Assembly (NCBI GenBank): GCA_016715505.1
Contig: JADJZY010000023.1
Coordinates: 1-41,094 of the forward strand
Origin: Bacteroidota bacterium
GTDB taxonomy: Bacteria > Bacteroidota > Bacteroidia > Chitinophagales > Chitinophagaceae
Reading direction: 5' to 3'
DNA length: 41,094 bases
The translations under genes and the position numbers were made by a program. Shown here piece by piece: positions 26,526-35,588 of the stretch (its first letter is position 1; each line of letters begins with the position of its first letter). The notes under the pieces are model-generated. The model was not told where the DNA came from. It saw nothing but the letters and a program-made list of their open reading frames with translations, and made no database searches.

Positions 26526-29029
26526 TAGGCTGCATTTTCTTTTTGTACAGCACCTCTAATTCCTAATCCCACTGCACCGGCCAATATCAAGAGAATTAAA
26601 ATACTGGAAATGCGGGTTGCAGTATTCCATTTAAAATAAGTTGCCGGTTCGAACTTAAATTCAATTTCATGTTGTCCGGCAGGAATGAATAATCCACGAA
26701 GTACATAGTTCGTTTGAATAATTTCACTTTCTTTACCGTCTACAAAAGCCTTCCATCCCAGTGGATAATAGATATCCGAGAATACCGCAAATCCATTTTG
26801 ACTATTTTGGGAGCTGAAGCTGAGTTTGTTTAAGCCATAAGATTTTAACTGAATACGTGCCGCACTATCGATGCTAAATTGTGTGGTATTTTGTTTCCAG
26901 TTTTTCTTTTTCACAATGGCCATTCCTTTTGCACGGAAGGGTTGTTCCACACGCATGGTATCACCCATGTTTTCAGCATTCAAGGCCAGAATTTCCTGAT
27001 CAGCTGTTTCCACCAGTTTAACTTCAGGTACAAACCAGGCATTCCCGCATGCAGCCGGATTGGGTTGAAAAGCAGCCTGATTCTGCGCACCATTAAAAAT
27101 CAGGTATTTGGTATTCAACATGTTCAGAACCTCTGCATTCATTTTTCCGCCTGATAATTGAGTAGAAATTAAGTCCTGATAAATTTCCATTTTTGCAGGA
27201 TGATACCCACCTACCAGTTTGTGGTGATAGGCACCCATGGCATCGTTATAAGGATCTACAGTTAAATCCATTACGCGGTAATAGGGGTCAGGATCTTGTT
27301 TGATTTGCTGATCCACCGGTCGTGGATTAAACTGGGCTTCAAATTCTTCTGCCGGTTTATAGCTATCCGGATTTAAATAGCGGGTGCCAATGGATATCAA
27401 ATCAATGGCTATCAGCAGACCAACACCGATGGCTGTTTTTTGAGCATCGAGTTTTTTACGCATAAACATCCAAAGCAGTCCTGCGGCCAATAAAATAAAC
27501 ACCAGAGATCGAATCCCGTCTTTCATGGCTAATGCTGGACGGTCTTCAACGAGGGCATTAAAAATATTACTACCCATTTGCTCATTCCCGCCTGTCATTT
27601 GAATCATTTGGGCTTTGAGTTGCTCATCTTTTTCACCTCTAAAATCCATAAAGAATCGGGAGCCTATGCCCAGTATCACACACAAGCCTCCGGTAATGAG
27701 CACCGATTTTTTCAAGGCATCCATTAATTGGTTTTCTTCGAGTTTTTCGGAGAGATAATCCTTTAATCCCCAAATCGCTATGATTAAAAATGTAAGCCCT
27801 GGTATCACCATCGCCATACTAGGCGTACGGAATTTATTGTACATGGGCAAATGATCGAATAAAAAGTAATTCAAGGCACTGAAGTGTTTTCCCCAGTGCC
27901 AACATAATACCGAAGATACCGGCGCCCAGTAAAACCATTTCATCTGACTACGAATCAAAAACATACCAAGCACCATGAGGAAAATGATGATGGCGCCAAA
28001 ATATACTGGTCCGGATAAAAAAGGTTGTGGACCCCAATAGGTATTGGCATTGGCTGCAAAATTTTCGGCAGCGTCCTCGCCGGCCATACTGCTCACGGCC
28101 TCATAGGTATTCGATGATTTACCAACATTGGTTCGACTTCCACCTCCGTATAAATTGGGTACTAATAATGTAAAAGTTTCGCCGATCCCTTCACTCCATT
28201 GAAAGGCATAATCTTTATCCAATCCACCACTCACTTTATTTTTATCTTTTCCAATCGTTACTTCACTGATTCCACCCCGCATTGTTTGAGCGGTATATTC
28301 CTGGGTGAGCATGAGTTGATCTAAACTGGGGCCTACTGAAATAAGACCTACAGCCAACATGATGGCAGAGGAGATGATAAATGATTTTAAACCATTTTCT
28401 TTCAACGCCTGTAAGAGATAACCGATGGCCAGTATGAACAAAACAATAATGAGGTAATAGTCGATCTGATACATACTATTCGAAATCATCAGCGATAATC
28501 CTAGTAAAGCGGAGGCCGCTCCGATCAGGTATTTTTTTCCATACACCCAATGCATTCCGGCTACGACCAATGGCATGTAACCAATACTGAACATTTTGGT
28601 ATTATGACCGGCTTCAATAATTTGTAAATTGTATGATGCAAACGCATAAGCCACTGCACCGGCCACAGCTATCCATGGCCTCACCTGCATGCTACACATC
28701 AGGATGTAAAAACAAATCATCGCGATGAGCAAAAAAGGAATAGGCATGGGAATATGGTCCGTCAGAAATTGCTGTATGGGATAAATCAAATTGGTGGTGC
28801 CGCGCATATAATGGGTAACGGTTGGCATACCCCCAAACATCGAATTGCTCCACATCGGATTTTCGCCGGTTTTTTCGTGCCAGGCCCGGGCTTCTTCGCT
28901 CATGCCCATCCAGTGAATCGTATCACCTGCAACCAATTTATTGCCCTGTGTAGCAGGATAACAAAAAACAAAAGCCAGTAAAAAAAAGATGCCGATGGCT
29001 ATCAGATGTTGAGTACTCGTTTTCTTCAT
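26525..29029 (-). CDS. YfhO-family polytopic membrane protein
   Basis: 834 residues with many membrane helices, YfhO family, related in layout to GT-C type glycosyltransferases. The first helix is IAIGIFFLLAFVFCYPA; the loop after it has MGMSEEARAWHEKTGENPMWSNSMFGGMP, a feature common in this family. Helices continue through the first 550 residues, followed by a soluble C-terminal domain with strands (GFAVFSDIYYPLGWKAFVDG, YVLRGLFIPAGQHEIEFKF) and a last helix (ISSILILLILAGAVGLGI). In Firmicutes YfhO relatives take part in glycosylation of teichoic acids; the Bacteroidota role is not established. It sits divergent from deoC and upstream of a coupled acetyltransferase gene. Confidence 0.88.
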   Translation of the reverse strand: MKKTSTQHLIAIGIFFLLAFVFCYPATQGNKLVAGDTIHWMGMSEEARAWHEKTGENPMWSNSMFGGMPTVTHYMRGTTNLIYPIQQFLTDHIPMPIPFLLIAMICFYILMCSMQVRPWIAVAGAVAYAFASYNLQIIEAGHNTKMFSIGYMPLVVAGMHWVYGKKYLIGAASALLGLSLMISNSMYQIDYYLIIVLFILAIGYLLQALKENGLKSFIISSAIMLAVGLISVGPSLDQLMLTQEYTAQTMRGGISEVTIGKDKNKVSGGLDKDYAFQWSEGIGETFTLLVPNLYGGGSRTNVGKSSNTYEAVSSMAGEDAAENFAANANTYWGPQPFLSGPVYFGAIIIFLMVLGMFLIRSQMKWFYWAPVSSVLCWHWGKHFSALNYFLFDHLPMYNKFRTPSMAMVIPGLTFLIIAIWGLKDYLSEKLEENQLMDALKKSVLITGGLCVILGIGSRFFMDFRGEKDEQLKAQMIQMTGGNEQMGSNIFNALVEDRPALAMKDGIRSLVFILLAAGLLWMFMRKKLDAQKTAIGVGLLIAIDLISIGTRYLNPDSYKPAEEFEAQFNPRPVDQQIKQDPDPYYRVMDLTVDPYNDAMGAYHHKLVGGYHPAKMEIYQDLISTQLSGGKMNAEVLNMLNTKYLIFNGAQNQAAFQPNPAACGNAWFVPEVKLVETADQEILALNAENMGDTMRVEQPFRAKGMAIVKKKNWKQNTTQFSIDSAARIQLKSYGLNKLSFSSQNSQNGFAVFSDIYYPLGWKAFVDGKESEIIQTNYVLRGLFIPAGQHEIEFKFEPATYFKWNTATRISSILILLILAGAVGLGIRGAVQKENAA

Positions 29030-29340
29030 TGTACATTAAATTTTGATATCATCCCGCAATTCCAATTTGCGCGGAACAATAAGGGCATAAAAATAGGTCA
29101 AACAGGGTATTATACCAATTCGGTAAAATATTTGCAGCCGGTAAAATATTTCTATCCAAAAATCGATGACTGAAAGAATGGGGCGCTTGCTTGGCCGACT
29201 CAAAATACACTTTTACTTACCCAAATTGTGCTCTCACTAACTGACGCGATAATCGGACCTCCATTTCTGCATCTTTGACCCAGCAATCAAAAAGCCTCTA
29301 CCCAAAATAATCAGCACCGTTTTTGTGTTTGCGGTTGCTT

Positions 29341-29369
29341 AAAAGCCTGATCTCCTCATCAGGCTTTTT
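29341..29369. terminator. Orphan bidirectional intrinsic terminator
   Basis: Perfect 11-bp stem AAAAGCCTGAT (29341-29351) with ATCAGGCTTTT (29358-29368), loop CTCCTC, T run on the plus strand and a matching one (the A run) on the minus strand. It lies between divergent genes, where no protein gene ends, so it may end a small RNA. The remaining gap 29030-29340 has no gene I can recognise. Confidence 0.8.
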
Positions 29370-29380
29370 CTTTGTATGAC

Positions 29381-29412
29381 TTGGAGATGCCGGAATGAAT
29401 CAAGTATCTTTG
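29381..29412 (+). promoter_or_regulatory. Candidate promoter of deoC
   Basis: TATCTTTG (29405-29412) matches TAnnTTTG exactly, with TTG at 29381-29383 about 21 nt upstream. The transcription start would fall at about 29417-29420, that is on the start codon itself, implying a leaderless or nearly leaderless mRNA. Confidence 0.45.
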
Positions 29413-29416
29413 AAGC

Positions 29417-30304
29417 ATGAGTATGTTGCATCATCCAGTGGATCAAACCGGTGTGGAAGAACGGATTGCCCGTTTCAATACACGCAGCATTAAAAAGGAA
29501 AGTAAATTACAAGGGCTCCGTTTGGCCCTTTCCATGATCGACCTCACCACCCTCGAAGGAAAGGATACCGCCGGAAAGGTGCGTCAGATGTGTTATAAAG
29601 CCATGCACCTCGCCGACGATTTACCGGACATTCCCCAAGTGGCGGCCGTATGTGTGTATCCCAATCATGTAAAAACTGCTAAGATAGCCTTGGGCGAGTC
29701 GGGTATTAAAGTAGCGTCAGTGGCCACGGCCTTTCCGAGTGGGAACAGTTCACGGAAAATTAAACTAGAAGATACGAAAATGGCAGTGGGGCAGGGAGCG
29801 GATGAAATTGATATGGTGATAAGCAGAGGGGCTTTTTTGGCCGGAGATGTACAATTTGTGTCCGACGAAATTGCAGCCATTAAAGACGCCTGTGGTGAAG
29901 CCCGGCTGAAAGTCATTTTAGAAACCGGTGAATTATCCACCCTCGATAATATTCGGCGAGCTAGTGTGCTCGCCATGCAGTCTGGAGCAGATTTTATTAA
30001 AACATCTACCGGTAAAATACAACCCGCTGCTACCATGCCGGTTACTTTAGTGATGCTGGAGGCAATTCGGGATTATTACGACGAAACGGGCATCATGATT
30101 GGCATGAAACCGGCCGGAGGAATTTCAACGGCCAAATCGGCATTGCAGTACCTCGTGATGTTGTATGAAACCCTGGGCCCTGAATGGATGAGCAATGAGT
30201 GGTTTCGTTTTGGTGCCAGCAGTTTAGCAAACGATATTTTGCTTCAGTTGGGCAAAGAAAAAATGGGGGTCTACTATTCACCCGATTATATTTCGAAAGA
30301 TTAA
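29417..30304 (+). CDS. deoC: Deoxyribose-phosphate aldolase
   Basis: Class I aldolase, 295 residues, which cleaves 2-deoxyribose 5-phosphate to acetaldehyde and glyceraldehyde 3-phosphate in the cytoplasm. The Schiff-base lysine is in GADFIKTSTGK (K195) and the assisting lysine in GMKPAGGI (K231); AAVCVYPNHV, VATAFPSG and ADEIDMVISRG are also standard. The protein is longer than E. coli DeoC because of an N-terminal extension, as is usual in Bacteroidota. It heads an operon with two aldehyde dehydrogenase-type genes (8-nt and 23-nt gaps), which fits removal of the acetaldehyde it makes. Confidence 0.96.
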   Translation: MSMLHHPVDQTGVEERIARFNTRSIKKESKLQGLRLALSMIDLTTLEGKDTAGKVRQMCYKAMHLADDLPDIPQVAAVCVYPNHVKTAKIALGESGIKVASVATAFPSGNSSRKIKLEDTKMAVGQGADEIDMVISRGAFLAGDVQFVSDEIAAIKDACGEARLKVILETGELSTLDNIRRASVLAMQSGADFIKTSTGKIQPAATMPVTLVMLEAIRDYYDETGIMIGMKPAGGISTAKSALQYLVMLYETLGPEWMSNEWFRFGASSLANDILLQLGKEKMGVYYSPDYISKD

Positions 30305-30312
30305 AGTCAATT

Positions 30313-31818
30313 ATGTCAATTCAATCTAAAAAATCGACCGACAAAAAGGTTAAAGCAACTAAGAAATCAATACCCGCTTTTGAGTGGAAGTATGCACCTG
30401 CTCCTGAATCGACCGATCATATCGACATCAAACCACAATATGAATTATTTATTGGGGGCAAGTTTGTGAAGCCTGCTACTTCCGAATACTTTGAAACAAC
30501 GAATCCGGCCAATAATAAGGTGTTATCCAGTATTGCGAAAGCCGGAGCCTCAGATGTCGATAAAGCAGTGAAAGCGGCTCGAAAAGCATATGCCCAAAGC
30601 TGGCAAAAAATGCCGGCCCGTGAGAGAGGCAAATACCTTTACCGGATTGCCCGATTAATTCAGGAACGTGCCAGAGAGTTTGCTGTGATTGAAACCCTGG
30701 ATGGCGGAAAACCCATTCGTGAAAGCCGGGATATTGATATTCCATTGGCCGCAAACCATTTTTTTTATTACGCCGGTTGGGCCGATAAATTACCTTATGC
30801 ATTTCCCAATCGAAAACCCATGCCCTTAGGTGTGGCCGGGCAAATCATTCCCTGGAATTTTCCATTGCTGATGGCTGCCTGGAAAATTGCACCGGCATTG
30901 GCAACCGGAAATACGGTCGTATTAAAACCCGCAGAAACCACACCACTCACTGCACTCAAATTGGCTGAGTTGATACAGGAGGCCGGTTTGCCTGAAGGTG
31001 TTGTAAATGTAGTGACCGGTTTTGGAGATACAGGGGCAGCCCTGGTGAACCATGCCAGTGTCGATAAAATCGCCTTTACCGGAAGCACACCGGTGGGGAA
31101 ATATATCCAAAAAGCGATAGCCGGAACGGGTAAAAAAGTGACGCTGGAATTAGGTGGTAAGGCAGCCAATATCATTTTTGATGATGCCCCCATTGATCAG
31201 GCTGTCGAAGGGATTGTGAATGGAATCTTTTTTAATCAGGGACATGTATGTTGTGCAGGTTCACGTTTGTTTGTTCAGGAAAATATTGCATCAACTGTAA
31301 TAGCTAAATTAAAGCGCAGGATGAAAACCCTGGTTGTAGGGGACCCCATGGACAAAAACACCGATATCGGTGCAATCAACTCAGCAGCACAGCTCAAGAA
31401 AATACAACATTATATACAACTCGGTCAGCAGGAAGGAGCAGAAATTTATCAAACCGATCAGGCACTCCCGGACAAAGGATTGTTTTGCAAACCCACCTTG
31501 TTTTTGGGTACTTCACAAAGTCATCGTATTGTACAGGAAGAAATTTTTGGACCGGTATTGACGATACAAACCTTCCGCACCATTGAAGAAGTGATCGAAA
31601 AAGCGAACAATATTCCTTATGGATTAAGTGCAGGTGTTTGGACAGATAAAGGCAGTAAAATTTTTAATCTGAGCAATCGTTTAAGGGCCGGTGTCGTGTG
31701 GGCCAATACCTATAATAAATTTGATCCTGCTTCGCCTTTTGGAGGATATAAAGAAAGTGGATTTGGCCGGGAGGGCGGATTACACGGATTGTATCCTTAT
31801 GTGCAGTTTGAACATTAA
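30313..31818 (+). CDS. Aldehyde dehydrogenase (NAD(P)-dependent)
   Basis: Complete ALDH-superfamily enzyme of 501 residues. Start at 30313 (MSIQSKKSTDKKVKATKKS) is chosen because it lies just after deoC; a longer frame runs back into deoC. Key residues are visible: PWNFPLLMAAWKIAPALATG, the Rossmann part FTGSTPVGK, LELGGKAANI with general-base E279, and NQGHVCCAGSR with catalytic C313. The C-terminal EEIFGPVL and FGGYKESGFGREGG motifs are intact. It would oxidise acetaldehyde from DeoC to acetate. The N-terminal Lys-rich stretch is unusual but unlikely to matter. Its short downstream neighbour may form a mixed oligomer with it. Confidence 0.95.
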   Translation: MSIQSKKSTDKKVKATKKSIPAFEWKYAPAPESTDHIDIKPQYELFIGGKFVKPATSEYFETTNPANNKVLSSIAKAGASDVDKAVKAARKAYAQSWQKMPARERGKYLYRIARLIQERAREFAVIETLDGGKPIRESRDIDIPLAANHFFYYAGWADKLPYAFPNRKPMPLGVAGQIIPWNFPLLMAAWKIAPALATGNTVVLKPAETTPLTALKLAELIQEAGLPEGVVNVVTGFGDTGAALVNHASVDKIAFTGSTPVGKYIQKAIAGTGKKVTLELGGKAANIIFDDAPIDQAVEGIVNGIFFNQGHVCCAGSRLFVQENIASTVIAKLKRRMKTLVVGDPMDKNTDIGAINSAAQLKKIQHYIQLGQQEGAEIYQTDQALPDKGLFCKPTLFLGTSQSHRIVQEEIFGPVLTIQTFRTIEEVIEKANNIPYGLSAGVWTDKGSKIFNLSNRLRAGVVWANTYNKFDPASPFGGYKESGFGREGGLHGLYPYVQFEH

Positions 31819-31841
31819 TACCAATCTTTAAAAAATCGAGC

Positions 31842-32723
31842 ATGTCAGCAACAGAAATTCGTAAGACGTATAAATTATTTATCGGTGGGCAATTTCCACG
31901 CACGGAGAGCGGCCGGTATTATAAAGTGTCCAATGCCAAAAATGAGGTCATCGCCAATATGTGTTTGGCCTCACGCAAAGATTTTCGGAATGCAGTTGTT
32001 GCTGCACGAAAGGCATTTGAATCCTGGAGTACAAAATCGGCGTTTAACCGAAGTCAGATACTCTATCGGATGGCAGAAATGTTAGAAGGACGAAAAGCGC
32101 AATTCGTGGATGAACTCATGCAAACAGGGATGAGTAAAACAATGGCCGAAAAAGAAGTTCGATTGTCTGTCGACAGAATGGTGTATTACAGTGGATGGTG
32201 CGATAAGTATCATCAGTTATTCGGAACAGTCAATCCAGTATCCAGTTCCCACTTTAATTTTTCTATGCCTGAAGCGATGGGCGTTATTGGGGTGATTGCG
32301 CCTGAATCGCACCCTCTCTTGGGTTTGGTTTCCGTGGTACTTCCATTGATAGCCGGAGGAAATACAGTGGTTGTTTTGGCATCTGAAAAACATCCGCTTT
32401 GCAGTATTTCTCTTGCTGAGGTATTGGCGACATCCGATTTGAGTGGTGGCGTCGTGAATATCCTTACCGGTAAAAGCCAGGAACTGCATACCCATTTTGC
32501 TTCGCATATGGATGTGAATGCGATTTTGTATGCCCGGGCCGATGCAAAGGAGAAGAAAACCATGGCTGAATTATCGGCCCTGAATGTAAAACGCAGCTTT
32601 TTTTATGAGCGCGATTGGTATCGGGCTGATGCCGAAAATCCATATGATATTTTGGATTTTCAGGAGATAAAAACCACCTGGCATCCCATTGAACAAATTG
32701 GCACAAGCGGAGCGAAATATTGA
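31842..32723 (+). CDS. Half-length aldehyde dehydrogenase homologue lacking the catalytic domain
   Basis: 293 residues. Residues about 1-240 match the N-terminal NAD-binding half of ALDHs: KLFIGGQFPRTESGRYYKV, FRNAVVAARKAFESWS, LYRMAEMLEGR, VDRMVYYSGWCDKYHQLFG, VIGVIAPESHPLLGLVSVVLP and LIAGGNTVVVLASEKHPLCS. The Glu-containing LELGG and the Cys region are gone; the last 50 residues (NVKRSFFYERDWYRADAENP onward) are of unknown type. The frame has a clear end and start with no sign of a frameshift, so this looks like a genuine short protein rather than a fragment. It follows the full-length ALDH by 23 nt. Likely a non-catalytic partner of that enzyme; inference. Confidence 0.82.
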   Translation: MSATEIRKTYKLFIGGQFPRTESGRYYKVSNAKNEVIANMCLASRKDFRNAVVAARKAFESWSTKSAFNRSQILYRMAEMLEGRKAQFVDELMQTGMSKTMAEKEVRLSVDRMVYYSGWCDKYHQLFGTVNPVSSSHFNFSMPEAMGVIGVIAPESHPLLGLVSVVLPLIAGGNTVVVLASEKHPLCSISLAEVLATSDLSGGVVNILTGKSQELHTHFASHMDVNAILYARADAKEKKTMAELSALNVKRSFFYERDWYRADAENPYDILDFQEIKTTWHPIEQIGTSGAKY

Positions 32724-32754
32724 TGGAGGGCTGACACGCAATAAGGATCATCCA

Positions 32755-33795
32755 TTATTGTTGAAAGTTTGAAACAGAACATTTACCGGATTCAAGCTTG
32801 AGCGTGTGATCGATGTGTTTTAACCAAACATTCATACCGGCTGTATTCCAATGGGTATCGCAGGTGAAAAACACCTTATCCGTTGAAGATTGTAATTCAT
32901 TCAAACAAAAAATCTGTGGGCCAAGTATTCGTGAGTCATGCAGAATTTCAAACAAAGTATTCACAGGTTTTTGATCAATTGGATACACCCGGATTTTATC
33001 TGGAATCAGACTAAAATAAACTTCATCAAAACCATAGGATTTAAACGTGTTATACAAGTCATTGATATGTTGAATGATATCCAAGGCTTCTGTATCGGTA
33101 ATCGGACAAAAAGGAGATAGAATACTTTTAGGGTCCAGGGTTTCAGCCAAATATACCAGATGATTATCTTCAGAAACATAAATCTGATTTCCAGCGTAAC
33201 CCATCACCGAAAAATTCAATTCGGCTTTGAGTTCCTGAAAAAAAGTACTGATTACATTGTTGCCTAACAAGTACTGAATCCGATCATTGATTTGTTTGGT
33301 ATTAAAAAAATCGGGATTGGGATTTTGTGTTAAAAAAGTTTCAAGGCGATTCTGTGATTTTTTGGTTTTATTTTGTTTTTGTGTTTGAATGTTTAATCGA
33401 AAATATCGTTCGGTACGTTCGTAGATCAGAATATTACGTTTGCCATTTTCAAGGATATCTGTTTCAGGATTGAATGTATGTTGATAAAACCCTCCTCGAA
33501 ACTGACGATGATCCATACGATCTATTTGGGTATAACTATCACCATCCACATACACTTTTAAACAACTATCGTTTTGATCGGGCTTGAATTTTGCGATGAG
33601 GGTATCATCAGCTACTGCTTCCTTATAATCACGAAGATGGGTATGGGTATAGAGATCGCCATATTCGTACATATTGGTAATTAAACCGCTTGATTCGATA
33701 CTTCGAAAAAATGATTCATGTGTTGCAGCCCAATAGAGTATTCCACTCAACACAAAGAGGGTCATGAAAAAAAGATATGCCAGTAGCTTTTTCAT
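32755..33795 (-). CDS. SGNH/AlgJ-AlgX-like protein, partner of the MBOAT acyltransferase
   Basis: 346 residues. Start at 33795 overlaps the MBOAT stop codon (TGATG) and gives an N-terminal membrane anchor (MKKLLAYLFFMTLFVLSGIL) facing the periplasm. The SGNH-like domain shows the oxyanion/nucleophile block VDGDSYTQ (S87) and the catalytic Asp/His block FTCDTHWNTAGMNVW (D313, H315), as in AlgJ/AlgX. These proteins receive or transfer acetyl groups onto an exported polysaccharide. Together with the MBOAT gene upstream it forms a two-gene O-acetylation unit. The glycan acceptor is not identified; no polysaccharide synthesis genes are in the window. Confidence 0.82.
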   Translation of the reverse strand: MKKLLAYLFFMTLFVLSGILYWAATHESFFRSIESSGLITNMYEYGDLYTHTHLRDYKEAVADDTLIAKFKPDQNDSCLKVYVDGDSYTQIDRMDHRQFRGGFYQHTFNPETDILENGKRNILIYERTERYFRLNIQTQKQNKTKKSQNRLETFLTQNPNPDFFNTKQINDRIQYLLGNNVISTFFQELKAELNFSVMGYAGNQIYVSEDNHLVYLAETLDPKSILSPFCPITDTEALDIIQHINDLYNTFKSYGFDEVYFSLIPDKIRVYPIDQKPVNTLFEILHDSRILGPQIFCLNELQSSTDKVFFTCDTHWNTAGMNVWLKHIDHTLKLESGKCSVSNFQQ

Positions 33796-35183
33796 CAGAA
33801 TTGAAAATAGATGAATTGGGATTGATGATAAAGGCCGAGAAAATATAAGACACAAACCATGATCAAACTTTTTGTATAAAAATGTCGGGTATGAAGCACT
33901 TCATCCAGGCGGGAACTTTCAATCCATAACAGCATCCCAATCAGGCTCAATGCAATAACAATATGTGAAGCGCTAAAAAATAAATTCGTTAATTCACCAC
34001 TCTGAAAACTAAAAATGCCTGAGAGGAAATCGAAAGCATGAGGAACAGATTCTGCCCGAAAGAATATCCAGGATAGGGTAACAAACAAAAAAGTAGCGAT
34101 GTGGGGTCCGTATACAAAGGGGTTTTTTGGCAAAGAAATCAAAGGCATTCGTGTGGACAGTAACAAAGCGAATCCGTGTAAAAGACCCCATATGATAAAA
34201 GTCCAATTTGCACCATGCCAGAAGCCACTCACCAGAAATACGAGTAATATATTCAAGGCATAACGACCCGCGGAAACTTTTGAGCCGCCAAGCGGAATAT
34301 AGAGGTAATCGCGAAACCAACCAGACAAAGAGATATGCCATCGTGTCCAAAAATCTTTCAGACTCCCGGCTAAATAGGGCAGATTGAAATTAACCATTAA
34401 GTCGTATCCCAATACCTTGGCAGCACCTCGAGCCATATCGGAATAACCGGAAAAGTCTCAATAGATCTGAAAAGAAAAAAATAGAGCCGCAAGGACTAAT
34501 CCGATAGCAGAAAATGCGTTAGGGGCCGCATAAACTTCGTTCACATAAATGGCCAGCCGATCAGAAATGACTGCTTTTTTGATTAAACCCCAGGCCATGA
34601 GCAGCAAACCACTTTTTACATTTTGGCTTGAAAAAGCTTGAAGGACATGAAATTGACGGAGTAGGCGATAAGGTCGTTCAATAGGGCCAGCTACCAATTG
34701 CGGAAAAAACATGACGAACAAAGAAAAGACCCAGGGATTTTTTTCAACCGCCTGAGGATGTCGGTACACTTCAATACAATAACTCATTGATTGAAACGTA
34801 TGAAAAGAGAGACCTATTGGCAGGGCAATACTGAGGTAGTCAAACGTTTGGTTGATTCCTGAGAGTCCGGGGAGATGTCGGAGATTCTCGAGAAAAAAAT
34901 TATGGTATTTAAAATAGCCTAAGATGGCCATATTGGAAAGAATACTCAAGGCGAGAATACCCTTACGAATTGGAGGGCTTTGGGCATAGTGTAAACCTAG
35001 ACCGCAGGTATAATCAATCAGGATAGCCGCGCCGAGTATACATAAATAATAAGGGTTGAGGACGGCATAAAAATAACAACTCACCAATAACAACCAGAAC
35101 CAGCGTAGCTTGAGCGGTAGTATAAAATACACCGGACAAACGATGATGAAGAAACAAAGGAATTGGAGACTATTAAATAACAT
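33795..35183 (-). pseudogene. MBOAT-family O-acyltransferase (AlgI/DltB-like), in-frame TGA
   Basis: Polytopic membrane O-acyltransferase, 462 codons. It moves acetyl groups across the membrane for glycan modification. Family marks: LFFSFQIY, DFSGYSDMARGAAKVLGYDLMVNFN, the PYLAGSLKDFWTRWHISLSGWFRDYLYIPLGG block and the active-site FWHGANWTFIIWGLLHG. The reading frame is continuous except for a TGA at 34458-34460, between FQIY and DFSGYSD, where family members normally carry Cys (TGT/TGC) or Phe. No frame change occurs, so this is a single substitution: a real nonsense mutation or a base-calling error. Selenocysteine was considered and rejected. It is coupled to the SGNH gene by a one-base overlap. 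Confidence 0.85.
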
Positions 35184-35259
35184 GATTTACAGGGGTACTA
35201 CTTAGGGCTTGCTGATTAACGTGAAAATAGTTGATTTCATTACATGATGGAGTAATTTT

Positions 35260-35433
35260 CGTTCATTTAGATGCACAATAATTTTTCATATCTCTTCAAT
35301 AAGCTTGCAGTTTTTCTCATTTTCCCTTCTCACATGCATCTTCAAATTCCGCGTCATCGCTCAAGGGCTGTACCACAGTACTACCCCTCGAACGCTTCCT
35401 TGAATTTGAAGCGCCTATGAGATAATCAACAAG
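35260..35433. repeat. Intergenic repeat, copy B (related to 11155-11452)
   Basis: Blocks 35260-35310 and 35329-35433 match the copy at 11155-11452 in the same order and strand. On the minus strand it reads DDAEFEDACEKGK and a stop where copy A reads DDDEEVDDACENPVHEK and a stop, with scattered frame breaks elsewhere, so any coding role is decayed. It lies about 80 nt upstream of the MBOAT start, as copy A lies about 40 nt upstream of the propeller gene. The rest of 35184-35588 holds the terC promoter and nothing else seen. Confidence 0.6.
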
Positions 35434-35524
35434 CCCTACTTACTGCCTGGAAACAAATGTATGGATTACGCTGTAGGAAAAATAGCTGTTTGGTGGAAAT
35501 CAGTGAGGCCATTGGAAATAATTA

Positions 35525-35555
35525 TTGGTGTCTATACTGAATCCAATTATTTTTG
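35525..35555 (+). promoter_or_regulatory. Candidate promoter of terC
   Basis: TATTTTTG (35548-35555) is an exact TAnnTTTG box, with TTGG (35525-35528) 19 nt upstream. The leader would be about 27 nt to the ATG at 35589. Confidence 0.5.
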
Positions 35556-35588
35556 TTTCAAGCCGTTCGAAACTTTAAAACAACAATT

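Noticed and set aside
34458..34460. Selenocysteine at the MBOAT TGA codon
   Set aside because: The bases just downstream do not form an obvious bacterial SECIS hairpin, MBOAT enzymes are not known selenoproteins, and no sel gene is in the window.
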